Shown piece by piece: positions 25,608 through 34,798 of a stretch of DNA of 64,000 nt. The position numbers and the translations under genes are program-made. This DNA comes from Sphingobium sp. JS3065 (lineage in GTDB: Bacteria; Pseudomonadota; Alphaproteobacteria; Sphingomonadales; Sphingomonadaceae), in the NCBI RefSeq assembly GCF_026427355.1, contig NZ_CP102664.1, positions 2,480,001 to 2,544,000 of the forward strand. Reading direction: 5' to 3'. The notes below the pieces were generated by a model. That model ran no database searches. It worked only from the letters and a program-made list of their open reading frames with translations, and was not told where the DNA came from. Each line of letters begins with the position of its first letter. The stretch's first letter is position 1.

Positions 25608-27246
25608 GGAAATACTCGGCGGACAAGGTCATAAATCTCTGCAACTTCCCCTGTAAAGTGCGCAGTCGGATCAACCATGACACCGGCCATGACATGGACG
25701 ACGGCGCCCCGCTTGCCAAACGTTCGACCATGATTTCAGGTCCGCAAGGCAGGCGAGTGACCGGGTCCAGATAGCGTGGATAGAGAATCAAGGCGCCCGC
25801 GACAAGCTGATCCAGGGTGAGCTGACGCCCACGCCGCCCATTGGGTGCGGCGAGATCCCGGGTCAGCCCCCAGCCCGCATAAAAGGGCATGCCATGGACC
25901 GTGACCGGCCGATCTCGCATCAGCGCCTCGAACCCGGTGAGGGAGGAAAGCACATGCACCTCGTCCACCGCCTGCACCAGGTCCATCAGCGGCGACCCGG
26001 TGTCGATGGCGTCGGCCTGTTCCAGCACCGCCGCGTCACTCAGATGCCCCTTGCGCAGCCCCGCCTGCACATCGGGATGGGGGCGGTAGACGATGAAGGC
26101 GTCCGGCTCCGCGGCGCGCACCCGCTTCAGCAGGTCCAGATTGCCCGTCACGCCCGCGCCGCCATATTCAACCGACAGATCATCCTCGACCTGCCCCACG
26201 GCCAATATCGTCCGGCGGCCCTGGGGCAGAGCGATCATCTGCCCCATATCCTTGCCATATTTGGTGACGCCGGAGGCCCTGATCATCGCCCTCAGGCGCG
26301 CCGCACGCTGCTCCAGCGCCGGGGTAAAGCCGTGGGTCGCCAGCAGTTTTTCCATGTCGCTGGGGAAGCGCGCATCATAATAGATGCCCGACCGGTCGAC
26401 CACCACCGACCCCGGCGGATGCAAAGCGGCCCCCAACCCCTTCGACCGGAGGAAGCCGTCCTCGACCTTGGCGACGGTCACGCCCTGCCGCCGCGCTTCG
26501 TCCATCGCGGCGGAGGACACGCGGGAAGGCCAAACCGCCAGCGCGCCGCCTCGCCTGACCGCTAGTCTCAACCCCTTCTCCGCCGACAGGAAGGGTGGCG
26601 AGCAAACCCCGTCCCAGAGGAAATGACGGATCGCCTCCCGCTTCCAGAAGGCCATGCCGCTGGCCGCAGCGATTCCATGATTGCCGTCCAGATGCCGCCG
26701 CCAGTCGGAAAGCTGCGCCACCGCATGCAGGACATCGACCGGCTCGCCGCTGAAACAATCGCGATAGCGGGCCGCCGCCACGGCAGACCGGGCCGCCTCC
26801 CGCAGCGTCTCCGCCGCAACCGGGCGCAAGTCTGGCCCATAGACCGGAACCCCCAGCAAGCCCGCGACGATCGCCAGCTCATCGTCCGCCGCCGCATGCA
26901 CAGACCGCGCACCGGCAATCACCGTCCAAAGGTCTGCGGGCCAGGGCAGATCGCGCCTCGCGACGCCATTACCGTGCCGACCGCCGCCGACTATGCCGAT
27001 TTCCTGCGGAGAAAGCCCGTCCAGCGCTTCCGGCGGCACGGCGATCCCGGCCCGCGCCACCAGCCTGATTCCTTCCGGCCTGTGGCCCCAGAAAGCGCCG
27101 CCCACCCGCGCATCGGCAATGGCATCCAGCACGGCGTCGGTCACCGCGACAGGCGCGTCCCCGGTCTGCCGTGCATGGCTGATCGCGGCCGTCGCGGACT
27201 TGATTCCCGGAAAGGGTGGAGAGCGCAGAAAAGCTGGCGCGTTCAC
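25600..27246 (-). CDS. KpsC-like capsular polysaccharide protein with shortened first module
   Basis: A 548-residue relative of KpsC, the dual Kdo transferase. One complete transferase module is visible in the C-terminal part, with VEDGFLRSKGLGA near 260-272, YRPHPDV near 387 and SLTGFEALMRDRPVTVHG later. The region before it (about 85-190: ADLWTVIAGARSVHAAADDE, VLHAVAQLSDWRRHL) looks like the tail of a second, truncated module, since full KpsC is roughly 650-680 residues. So it may make only one of the two linkages. It is coupled to the KpsS-like gene. Confidence 0.82.
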   Translation of the reverse strand: MNAPAFLRSPPFPGIKSATAAISHARQTGDAPVAVTDAVLDAIADARVGGAFWGHRPEGIRLVARAGIAVPPEALDGLSPQEIGIVGGGRHGNGVARRDLPWPADLWTVIAGARSVHAAADDELAIVAGLLGVPVYGPDLRPVAAETLREAARSAVAAARYRDCFSGEPVDVLHAVAQLSDWRRHLDGNHGIAAASGMAFWKREAIRHFLWDGVCSPPFLSAEKGLRLAVRRGGALAVWPSRVSSAAMDEARRQGVTVAKVEDGFLRSKGLGAALHPPGSVVVDRSGIYYDARFPSDMEKLLATHGFTPALEQRAARLRAMIRASGVTKYGKDMGQMIALPQGRRTILAVGQVEDDLSVEYGGAGVTGNLDLLKRVRAAEPDAFIVYRPHPDVQAGLRKGHLSDAAVLEQADAIDTGSPLMDLVQAVDEVHVLSSLTGFEALMRDRPVTVHGMPFYAGWGLTRDLAAPNGRRGRQLTLDQLVAGALILYPRYLDPVTRLPCGPEIMVERLASGAPSSMSWPVSWLIRLRTLQGKLQRFMTLSAEYFHG

Positions 27247-27354
27247 GTAAAAAGCCGTCCCCTGCCCCGTCCAGTCCCTGCGCGCATGGAGCGATGCTTA
27301 CAGCCGCCAAAAAACGCAATCACATCAGCTTCTTGCGCGCCCGATGGGAAGACG

Positions 27355-28653
27355 TCAAGCAAGGGCGGAAGCCGTCATCTCTTCCAGCATGTCGGTTACG
27401 ATGTCGAAATAGGCTTCCCAGGTGGGCGCCCGCCAGCCCGCGATCCGCGCCAGTTGCGCCGCCCGTTCCGGCGAATCCGGCCTGCTGTAAGCCTCGATAG
27501 CCCTGAGCCAGCCCAGACCATCCAGCGGATCGAGATAATCCGGCGCATCGCCGCCGACCTCCCGATGCGCGACGATATCGCTGCAAATCACCGGCACGCC
27601 TGCCGACAGGGTCTCGATCACCGGCATGCCATAGCCTTCCTCGAAGGAGGGCATCAGCATCGCCCGCGCGCCCGCGACCAGCGCGTTCATTTCATTGTCG
27701 GGCACGCTGCCCGCCTCGATCACATGGCCGCGCAATATTTCGGCGCGCTCCAGCATGTCGACGACATTCTCATTTTCCCAGCCGCGCCGGCCGATCAGCA
27801 CCAGGACCGGCGCCCGATCGCCCAGCCTTTCCACCAGCCGCCGCCAGATATTCAGCAGCAGCAGATGGTTCTTCCGCGGTTCGATGGTAGAGATATAGAC
27901 GAAATAGGGCCGATCCGGCACGGCATGGCTGCCCTCCACCACCATGTCCGGCGCATCCGCGCCGAAATGCGCCACCCGGATCACGCGCCCGTCCAGGCCC
28001 CGCGTCAGATGCGGCGCCAGCGCGTCGATCGTCGCCTGGCTGTTGCCGATGATGCCGTCGGCATAGCGGTCGATCGTCCGCACCCGCTTCAGATGCTCCT
28101 GTGCGCCCTGGGGCCGGGCGAATTCCGGGTGGGTGAGCGGGATCACGTCATGCACCAGCGTCACGAAGCGCGCGCCTTCCGCCCGCAGGATCGCGCCGAC
28201 CTGCTCCGCATCGTCCAGATGATGCGGCGACACCTGCAAATAGATGCGCGGCCCCTGCGCCACCGGCACCGGGCGGGGCCGCAGCGCGATCAGATGGCGG
28301 ATGACGGCCGCCTTGCTTTCCTTGTCATCCACCGGCCCCTTGTTGCGCCAGCGCGCCGCCGTGAAGGCCAGGAACTGGCGCACAGCCGCGTCCTTCAACC
28401 GCCCATAATAGCCGCCCGCCGGATGCACGGCGGCAAAGGCCAGCCGGTCGGGCATCCGCTCCAGCAATTCGCGGGCATAGGTGAATTCCACCCGGTCAAT
28501 CCCGGTCGGCGCGGCATGGAAGCTGCGCGAGAGCAGCCGCGAAATGTCGAGGATCACTTCCGCAGGCCGTTCGCCGCCAACAAAGCGGCGGCTCTCCCGC
28601 TTGGAACGCAAGGCTATCCGCGCACCAGGGGCCTTGAAGGGCTTGAGCGCCAT
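27355..28653 (-). CDS. Glycosyltransferase (GT4-like)
   Basis: A 432-residue glycosyltransferase. The N-terminal third contains VILDISRLLSRSFHAAPTGI and GIDRVEFTYARELL, the arrangement of GT4 enzymes found with polysaccharide clusters. The donor half has YISTIEPRKNHLLLLNIWRRL and the retaining E-x7-E in SFEEGYGMPVIETLSAGVPV. Substrate unknown. It is the first gene of a minus-strand run with the KpsC-like, KpsS-like and phosphotransferase genes, 108 bases upstream of the KpsC-like start. Confidence 0.88.
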   Translation of the reverse strand: MALKPFKAPGARIALRSKRESRRFVGGERPAEVILDISRLLSRSFHAAPTGIDRVEFTYARELLERMPDRLAFAAVHPAGGYYGRLKDAAVRQFLAFTAARWRNKGPVDDKESKAAVIRHLIALRPRPVPVAQGPRIYLQVSPHHLDDAEQVGAILRAEGARFVTLVHDVIPLTHPEFARPQGAQEHLKRVRTIDRYADGIIGNSQATIDALAPHLTRGLDGRVIRVAHFGADAPDMVVEGSHAVPDRPYFVYISTIEPRKNHLLLLNIWRRLVERLGDRAPVLVLIGRRGWENENVVDMLERAEILRGHVIEAGSVPDNEMNALVAGARAMLMPSFEEGYGMPVIETLSAGVPVICSDIVAHREVGGDAPDYLDPLDGLGWLRAIEAYSRPDSPERAAQLARIAGWRAPTWEAYFDIVTDMLEEMTASALA

Positions 28654-28683
28654 GTCAGAGCGCTTTTACAGGGGATTGGCGCA

Positions 28684-29124
28684 TCAGAACTGAGCGCGAA
28701 TCTCTTCGGCCATCGCCTGCAAGGCCGCCGGATCTGCAAAATCGCCCTGCGCATGCGCGACGAAGCCACGCGGCTGCCCTTCCCAGCGCGGCACGATATG
28801 GAAGTGCAGGTGGAACACGGTCTGCCCGGCGGGCGTGCCGTTGAACTGCGCGACATGGATGCCATCGGGGTCCAGCGCCTTGCGGGTGGCGTTGGCGACC
28901 TTCTTCACCGTCGCCATGACCTGCGCCAGCGCTTCGTCCTCGGCCTCCAGGATGTTGCGCGCCTTCGACCATTTGGAAATGACCAGGCTATGCCCCTTGG
29001 ACTGCGGCTGGATGTCGAGGAAGGCATATGTATGCTCGTCCTCATAAAGCTTGGTCGAAGGGATTTTCCCAGCCAGGATCAGGGCAAAGACATTGCCCTC
29101 GTCATAGGTGCCGTCGAGGCTCAT
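28684..29124 (-). CDS. HIT (histidine triad) family protein
   Basis: A 146-residue Hint-type nucleotide hydrolase/transferase. The triad is His105, His107 and His109 in HLHFHIVPRW, preceded by the family's GIHVAQFNGTPAGQTVFH and the N-terminal FALILAGKIPSTKLYED. Family members hydrolyse nucleoside phosphoramidates or dinucleotides; the physiological substrate here is unknown. It ends 30 bases before the glycosyltransferase start. Confidence 0.95.
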   Translation of the reverse strand: MSLDGTYDEGNVFALILAGKIPSTKLYEDEHTYAFLDIQPQSKGHSLVISKWSKARNILEAEDEALAQVMATVKKVANATRKALDPDGIHVAQFNGTPAGQTVFHLHFHIVPRWEGQPRGFVAHAQGDFADPAALQAMAEEIRAQF

Positions 29125-29233
29125 CGCGCTTCCTCAAACAAGATATTGCGCGCTTGTCTTAGCGGCGACTTTCCCCGCCGTCACGCCCGGAGCGAGCCTG
29201 ATGAGCGGAAGCGACAGATGCGAAATGTCAGGA

Positions 29234-29456
29234 AGTGGCCAGACCAGGACATTCCTTCTCCCTTGAGGGAGAAGGATACGAAGCCTTGGCGACGAAGGAG
29301 CCTAGGCGGAGTTGGATGAGGGGGAGCGGGCCTGCGGCCCGCGCGATCCTGTGGATCGCACCCCCCTCACCCAGCTACGACTAAGGCAGCAAGCTGCCAA
29401 GTCTGCGCAACCCTCTCCCTCAAGGGAGAGGGATTTGGAACGTCCGCCCTCCACCC
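29234..29456. repeat. Mosaic intergenic repeat, site 3 (core A)
   Basis: Lies between the HIT gene and the thiSG stop. It is the reverse complement of site 2: left end GTGGCCAGACCAGGACATTC (diverged), hairpin CTTCTCCCTTGAGGGAGAAG, shared core, hairpin CCCTCTCCCTCAAGGGAGAG, right end GGAACGTCCGCCCTCCACCC. It lacks the extra block of about 60 bases present in site 2. Confidence 0.88.
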
Positions 29457-29465
29457 AAATCGGCC

Positions 29466-30464
29466 CTAGATCAGCCCAGCCAGAGGACTGGACGGGTCGG
29501 CATACATGCGCTTGCCCATGCGCCCGGCGCGATAGGCCATGCGGCCCGCCTCAACCCCCGCCTTCATCGCGGCGGCCATCAGCACCGGGTCTTTCGCTTC
29601 GGCAATGGCGGTGTTCATCAGGACGCCCGTGCAGCCCAATTCCATCGCCTGCGCCGCTTCCGAAGCCGTGCCCACGCCCGCATCGACCAGCACCGGGAGC
29701 TTCGTGCCCTCGACGATCAGCCGAATCGTCACGCGGTTCTGGATGCCCAGCCCCGAACCGATCGGCGCGCCCAGCGGCATGATCGCCACCGCGCCCGCAT
29801 CCTCCAGCCGCTTCGCCGCGATCGGATCGTCGACGCAATAGACCATCGGCTTGAAGCCTTCCTTCGCAAGGATTTCGGTCGCTCGCAGCGTCTCCACCAT
29901 GTCGGGATAGAGCGTCCGCGCCTCACCCAGCACTTCCAGCTTGACGAGATCCCAACCACCCGCCTCGCGCGCCAGGCGCAGCGTGCGGATCGCTTCCTCC
30001 CCGGTATAGCAGCCCGCCGTATTGGGCAGATAGGTGATCTTCCTGGGATCGATAAAATCCGTCAGCATCGGCGCCTTGGGGTCCGACACGTTGACGCGCC
30101 GCACCGCCACGGTGACGATCTCCGCCCCCGAAGCCGCGACCGCCGCCGCATTCTGCTCGAAATCCCTATATTTGCCCGTGCCGACGATCAACCGCGAGCG
30201 GAAGGTCTGGCCCGCAACGGTCCAGCTATCCTCGACCGAAGACAAATCGCCACCCCCCACAAAATGCACGATCTCCAGCTCATCGCCGTCCTCCACCCGC
30301 ACGTCCGCCAGCGTCGAACGCGGCACCACCTCCAGATTGCGCTCCACCGCCACCTTTTCCGGCGCGAAGCCCAGTTCGCTCGCCAGTTCCGCCAGAGTCA
30401 TGCCGCCGCGCACCCGGCGATGCTCGCCATTGATGTGGATCGATATAGTTCCGTCGACGCTCAA
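29466..30464 (-). CDS. Bifunctional sulfur carrier ThiS / thiazole synthase ThiG fusion
   Basis: Makes the thiazole phosphate of thiamine from deoxyxylulose phosphate, dehydroglycine and sulfur carried on ThiS. The N-terminal ~65 residues are a ThiS beta-grasp domain ([23 protein letters not shown], ending VHFVGGG). The rest is ThiG ([15 protein letters not shown], the Schiff-base lysine in [28 protein letters not shown]). ThiS normally ends in a free Gly-Gly that is thiocarboxylated; here that Gly-Gly is internal. The start is uncertain: only TTG codons fit (30464 or 30485), and I chose 30464 for its AGGA box. Confidence 0.9.
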   Translation of the reverse strand: MSVDGTISIHINGEHRRVRGGMTLAELASELGFAPEKVAVERNLEVVPRSTLADVRVEDGDELEIVHFVGGGDLSSVEDSWTVAGQTFRSRLIVGTGKYRDFEQNAAAVAASGAEIVTVAVRRVNVSDPKAPMLTDFIDPRKITYLPNTAGCYTGEEAIRTLRLAREAGGWDLVKLEVLGEARTLYPDMVETLRATEILAKEGFKPMVYCVDDPIAAKRLEDAGAVAIMPLGAPIGSGLGIQNRVTIRLIVEGTKLPVLVDAGVGTASEAAQAMELGCTGVLMNTAIAEAKDPVLMAAAMKAGVEAGRMAYRAGRMGKRMYADPSSPLAGLI

Positions 30465-30575
30465 ATGCTCTGTCCTGTCAAACAAGGTGTCTCGACTTGG
30501 CGCGACACGAAGGGCTAAAGATCAGCGCGCATATAGGGGCTGCAGTGCCCCGCTCGCAACCATAAGGGGACCGCC

Positions 30576-31016
30576 ATGGCCGAAACGCGCAAAATCTATG
30601 TCCTGAACGGTCCCAATCTCAACATGCTGGGCACGCGCGAGCCGGAAATCTACGGCTACGACACGCTGGACGACATCGCCGAGCGGATGGAGGACGCCGC
30701 TGGCCGCGCCCATGTCGAGATCGATTTCCGCCAGTCCAACCATGAAGGCCATCTGATCGACTGGCTGCAGGAGGCGCATGCGGAGGGTGCCCATGCCGTG
30801 CTCATCAATCCCGGCGGCCTTACCCACACCTCCATCGCGCTGCACGATGCGATCAAGGGCATCACGGTTCCGGTGATCGAAATCCACCTTTCCAACCCTC
30901 ACGCGCGCGAGCCTTTTCGCCACAAAAGCTATGTCGGCATGGCGGCGAAGGGAACCATCGCGGGCTTCGGCGCGATGTCCTATATGCTGGCGCTGGAGGC
31001 TGCCCTCGAACTGTAG
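30576..31016 (+). CDS. aroQ: 3-dehydroquinate dehydratase, type II
   Basis: Third step of the shikimate pathway. The 146-residue type II enzyme shows the lid region [22 protein letters not shown] with the catalytic Arg/Tyr (Tyr in EIYG), the DFRQSNHEG loop, the substrate-binding [13 protein letters not shown] and VIEIHLSN with its conserved His. The dodecameric family has this length. It lies divergent from thiSG, 83 bases before accB; this aroQ-accB-accC order is common in proteobacteria. Confidence 0.97.
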   Translation: MAETRKIYVLNGPNLNMLGTREPEIYGYDTLDDIAERMEDAAGRAHVEIDFRQSNHEGHLIDWLQEAHAEGAHAVLINPGGLTHTSIALHDAIKGITVPVIEIHLSNPHAREPFRHKSYVGMAAKGTIAGFGAMSYMLALEAALEL

Positions 31017-31099
31017 CTCATCGCTCAAAAGTTGCGCTTCGCCTGAAATGCGCATAGGCGCGACCGTCAGAAACGAAATTCACCGTCCAGGGACACATA

Positions 31100-31579
31100 A
31101 TGAACGACAAGGCTGAAAAGGGCGCAATGCAGGTGGATGTTCAACTGGTGCGCGATCTCGCCGCCCTTCTCGATGACACCAACCTGACGGAAATCGAGGT
31201 GGAGGACGGCGACCGCAAGATTCGCGTCGCGCGGAAGGCCGGCAACGGCCATGGCGCGCCGGCCTATATCGCCGCGCCCGCTCCGGTGACCGCCGCCCCG
31301 GTCGCCGCCGCCGCTCCTGCGGAGGCCGCCACCCCTGCCGCGGCCGCCAATGCGATCCGCTCGCCCATCGTCGGCACCGCCTATCTCGCCGCCGAACCCG
31401 GCGCCGCGCCCTATGCCGCCATCGGTTCGACCGTGAAGGCGGGCGATACCGTCCTGATCGTCGAAGCCATGAAGGTCATGAACGCCATCACCGCGCCCCA
31501 TGCCGGCACGGTAAAGGCCGTGCTGGTCGATAACGGCCAGCCGGTCGAATATGACCAGCCGCTGATCGTCATCGAATAA
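31100..31579 (+). CDS. accB: Biotin carboxyl carrier protein of acetyl-CoA carboxylase
   Basis: Carries the carboxylated biotin between AccC and AccAD in the first committed step of fatty-acid synthesis. The N-terminal domain ([23 protein letters not shown]) and an Ala/Pro-rich linker (about 55-80) precede the biotinyl domain. Biotin is attached to Lys125 in VEAMKVMN. The full length is 159 residues. It is followed by accC after 14 bases, so the two are one operon, as in most bacteria. Confidence 0.97.
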   Translation: MNDKAEKGAMQVDVQLVRDLAALLDDTNLTEIEVEDGDRKIRVARKAGNGHGAPAYIAAPAPVTAAPVAAAAPAEAATPAAAANAIRSPIVGTAYLAAEPGAAPYAAIGSTVKAGDTVLIVEAMKVMNAITAPHAGTVKAVLVDNGQPVEYDQPLIVIE

Positions 31580-31593
31580 GGCCGCGCAATCTT

Positions 31594-32946
31594 ATGGCCA
31601 TCGAAAAGCTGCTGATCGCAAACCGGGGCGAAATCGCCCTGCGCATCCATCGCGCCTGCCATGAAATGGGCATCAAGACGGTGGCGGTCCATTCGACCGC
31701 CGACGCCGACGCCATGCATGTGCGCCTTGCCGACGAGGCGATCTGCATCGGCCCGCCCGCGGCCAAGGACAGCTATCTGAACGTCGCCGCGATCATCTCC
31801 GCCGCCGAAATCTCCGGCGCGGACGCGATCCATCCGGGCTACGGCTTCCTGTCGGAAAATGCCCAGTTCGCGGAAATCGTGGAGGCGCACAACATCGCCT
31901 TCGTAGGGCCGAAGCCCGAACATATCCGCATCATGGGCGACAAGGTGGAGGCGAAGCGCACCGCGGGCGCGCTCGGCCTGCCGCTGGTCCCCGGCTCCGA
32001 CGGCGCGCTCAGCAGCATCGAGGAAGCGAAGGAAGTGGCCGCGAAGATCGGCTATCCCGTCCTCATCAAGGCCGCGTCGGGCGGCGGCGGTCGCGGCATG
32101 AAGGTCGTGCCATCCGAAGACCTGCTCGAAACGTCGATGAAGCAGGCGGGTTCGGAAGCGAAGGCAGCCTTTGGCGACGACACCGTCTATATGGAAAAAT
32201 ATCTGGGCAACCCCCGGCATATCGAATTCCAGGTCTTCGGCGACGGCAACGGCAATGCGATCCATCTGGGCGAGCGCGACTGCTCGCTCCAGCGCCGCCA
32301 CCAGAAGGTGCTGGAGGAAGCGCCTTCCCCCGTCCTTTCCGCCGCCGAGCGCGACCGGATGGGCGAAGTGGTGCGCAAGGCGATGGCCGACATGGGCTAT
32401 CGCGGCGCGGGCACGATCGAATTCCTGTGGGAAGATGGCGAATTCTACTTCATCGAGATGAACACCCGCCTGCAGGTGGAACATCCGGTGACGGAGATGA
32501 TCACCGGCGTCGACCTGGTCCGCGAACAGATCCGCGTGGCGGAGGGCAGGCCGCTGTCGGTCGAGCAGAAGGATCTGGTCTTCTCCGGCCACGCCATCGA
32601 ATGCCGCATCAATGCCGAAGATCCCCGCACCTTCGCGCCGTCGCCGGGAACCGTCACCAGCTATCATGTGCCGGGCGGCATGCATGTCCGCGTCGATAGC
32701 GGGTTGTATCAGGGCTATAAGGTGCCGCCTTATTATGACAGCATGATCGGCAAGCTGATCGTCTATGGCCGCACCCGCGAAGGCTGCATCATGCGCCTCA
32801 AGCGCGCGCTGGAGGAATATGTGATCGAGGGCATGAAGACCACGATCCCGCTCCACCAGAAGCTGCTGACCGACCCGGATTTCCTCAACGGCGACTATAC
32901 GATCAAGTGGCTGGAGGATTGGCTGGCGAAGGACGAGCAGGCGTGA
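31594..32946 (+). CDS. accC: Biotin carboxylase subunit of acetyl-CoA carboxylase
   Basis: ATP-grasp enzyme that carboxylates the biotin on AccB. The 450 residues include the N-terminal [13 protein letters not shown] fold, [10 protein letters not shown], the Gly-rich ATP loop [14 protein letters not shown], the biotin/bicarbonate-site EEAPSPVL and the metal/catalytic [16 protein letters not shown]. Length and order are standard. The stop overlaps the GTG start of the ArsC-like gene. Confidence 0.97.
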   Translation: MAIEKLLIANRGEIALRIHRACHEMGIKTVAVHSTADADAMHVRLADEAICIGPPAAKDSYLNVAAIISAAEISGADAIHPGYGFLSENAQFAEIVEAHNIAFVGPKPEHIRIMGDKVEAKRTAGALGLPLVPGSDGALSSIEEAKEVAAKIGYPVLIKAASGGGGRGMKVVPSEDLLETSMKQAGSEAKAAFGDDTVYMEKYLGNPRHIEFQVFGDGNGNAIHLGERDCSLQRRHQKVLEEAPSPVLSAAERDRMGEVVRKAMADMGYRGAGTIEFLWEDGEFYFIEMNTRLQVEHPVTEMITGVDLVREQIRVAEGRPLSVEQKDLVFSGHAIECRINAEDPRTFAPSPGTVTSYHVPGGMHVRVDSGLYQGYKVPPYYDSMIGKLIVYGRTREGCIMRLKRALEEYVIEGMKTTIPLHQKLLTDPDFLNGDYTIKWLEDWLAKDEQA

Positions 32947-33287
32947 AGGCCACCATCTGGCACAACCCACGCTGCTCGAAATCGAGGGCCGCGCTGGCGA
33001 TCCTGGAAGGGACGCCGGGGGTTGAGGTCGAGGTGGTGGAATATCTGAAGACCCCGCCCAGCCGCGCCGAAATCGAAACGGTGCTGGCCAAGGCGGGCGT
33101 CCGCCCCTCCGAAGCCGTCCGGAAGGGCGAAGCTGTGGTGAAGGAAATCGGCCTTGACGTCACGAACGACAAGGCTGTCCTCGACGCGATGGCGCAGCGC
33201 CCGATCCTGATCGAACGCGCCATCGTCATCACGGAGAAGGGCGCAGTGATTGCGCGGCCGCCGGAACGGGTGAGCGAAGTCCTCTAA
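32943..33287 (+). CDS. arsC: ArsC-family (glutaredoxin-like arsenate reductase) protein
   Basis: A 114-residue ArsC/Spx-fold protein. The active-site region [14 protein letters not shown] carries Cys11 in the position used by glutaredoxin-coupled arsenate reductases, and the C-terminal [21 protein letters not shown] has the family's arginines. The GTG at 32943 is chosen because its TGA overlap with accC (GTGA) couples the genes. No other ars genes are nearby, so a housekeeping reductase role is as likely as arsenic resistance. Confidence 0.88.
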   Translation: MKATIWHNPRCSKSRAALAILEGTPGVEVEVVEYLKTPPSRAEIETVLAKAGVRPSEAVRKGEAVVKEIGLDVTNDKAVLDAMAQRPILIERAIVITEKGAVIARPPERVSEVL

Positions 33288-33425
33288 GGGATATGTTCTG
33301 CGGCTCCCAGTCTACATAGCTTCTGCCGATCAGTTAGAGCCTTCGGTGAATAGATTGAATTGCGGGATTTCCAAGGCTGTTTGGATGTGATTCAAGCTGA
33401 GGGCTGGGTATGGAGGCCAGCCCTT

Positions 33426-33944
33426 ATGCCACGATCCTATTCTCAAGATTTGCGAGATCGGGTGGTCGACGCTGTGGTGCGGGGCGGCGAGAGCCGACGC
33501 TCGGCCTCACGCCGTTTTGGCGTGAGCGAGGCATCAGCGATCAAGTGGGCGCAGCGCTACGAGCGCGTTGGTGACCGGCGCTGTGCGGGAACGGGCGGGC
33601 ATCGTCCATCGAAGGTGAAGCCCGAACGAGACTGGCTTCTGGCGGCGATCGCGACCGAGCCGGACATCACGCTGTCGGCCCTGTCAGCAAAGCTTTTGGT
33701 CGAGCGGGGGGTCCGTGCGGACACGAGCATGCTATCGCGCTTCTTCATCGGCGAAGGTATCAGCTTCAAAAAAAGCGTGCTGCCCAGCGAACAGGATCGG
33801 CGTGACGTTGCCCGCCGACGGGCGAGCTGGAAACGATATCAGGGTCGGCTCGATCCGCGCAGGCTCGTCTTCATCGATGAGACGTGGGCCAAAACCAACA
33901 TGACCCGCACGCATGGCCGCTGCCGCCGGGGCGAGATGCCGTGA
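33426..33944 (+). pseudogene. IS630-family transposase, 3' half missing
   Basis: The first 172 codons of an IS630-type DDE transposase: HTH domains ([38 protein letters not shown]) and the first catalytic Asp in [19 protein letters not shown]. The family sequence stops at about 33932, where it runs into the oppositely oriented IS481 fragment. The second Asp and the Glu are therefore missing and the element cannot transpose. The upstream IS end is likely in 33320-33400, but I could not fix its boundary. Confidence 0.85.
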
Positions 33945-34267
33945 CGTTGGAGACAGCGGTGCAGTGACGAGCGCGTCAGGTGCGGAATGCTGGCCTGCAG
34001 GGCATAGAGGCAGTCGTCCAGCGGAAGCAGCGTGTGCCGGCGGAAGGCGACGATCACCGCTTCCTCCTCGATTGACAGCACGGTCGATCTCGCGACCTTG
34101 GGGCCGGTGGGTAGATCGGCGGGGGCAGTCCGCTTCTTCCTACTTGGCGACGGTCTTCTGGTTGATGCCGTAGCGCTTGGCCAGCGTCCTTAGGCTCGCT
34201 TGACTATGCTGTATCGCTCGACGCACTGCCTCAGTCGTTGTGGCGCTCCCATGGAGTACCTGGCCCA
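33932..34267 (-). pseudogene. IS481-family transposase fragment A (N-terminal part, frameshifted)
   Basis: On the minus strand from the ATG at 34267 the sequence reads like the start of an IS481 transposase (MGQVLHGSATTTEAVRRAI, LAKRYGINQKTVAK). An extra base then gives a TAG stop. The following frame continues with STVLSIEEEAVIVAFRRHT and [13 protein letters not shown]. The remaining two thirds, including the catalytic core, are absent because the fragment abuts the IS630 remnant. Confidence 0.8.
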
Positions 34268-34344
34268 TAGCGCTTCCTGCCAGATGACAGTGAATAATGC
34301 ACCATTAAACCCTGGGATCAAACACCTAGGACATCCCTTAACGG

Positions 34345-34680
34345 GAGGCAGGAGTAGTTTGGCGCCTTGTCCAAGAGGGTACGGGATCAACCAGAAGAGC
34401 GTCGCCAAGGGGAAAAAGCGCACGGCAGTCGAGGATTTTCCCAACTGGCCCCACCGATGTTCATTCGACGGTGCTGAGTATCGAGAATGAGGCGATTATC
34501 GTCACGTCCGCAAGCACATATTGCTCCCATAGGACGACTGTCTCCACGTCTTGCAGGCGAATATCCCGCGCCTGCCGCGCTCGTCCCTGCATCACTGCCT
34601 GCCTTACGCCATTCACACCGTGCTGACAGACAATGGCACCCCGTTCACCAACCAGCCCGCCACGAAATCGCATTCGACCG
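34345..34680 (+). pseudogene. IS481-family transposase fragment B (degenerate, internally deleted)
   Basis: A second, different IS481 copy in plus orientation, with several frameshifts: RGYGINQKSVAK, then HSTVLSIENEAIIV, LQANIPRLPRSSLHHCLP, and directly YAIHTVLTDNGTPFTNQPA. The last segment belongs to the catalytic core, so roughly 150 codons between the HTH and the core have been lost. Sequence differences from fragment A show it came from a separate insertion. Bases 34268-34344 between the fragments show nothing I can identify. Confidence 0.78.
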
Positions 34681-34687
34681 CAACGGT

Positions 34688-34724
34688 AAAAGGCCCGCTA
34701 CGCCAGTCGCGCAGCGGGCCTTTT
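34688..34724 (-). terminator. recA terminator
   Basis: Perfect 12-bp stem AAAAGGCCCGCT / AGCGGGCCTTTT with a 13-base loop, and a T-run on both strands. It is about 75 bases past the recA stop. It also ends the IS debris region. Confidence 0.8.
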
Positions 34725-34798
34725 CAGTGCGTGAAGCAGCAGGCGGGCAGTGCCGCGCTGGAACTCTCCGGCTGATCTGGCCGAAGGGCTGTCAGTGC

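Noticed and set aside
33288..34798. Possible cargo or defence genes in the IS-rich region
   Set aside because: All coding traces there belong to IS630 or IS481 transposases; 34268-34344 has no identifiable content.
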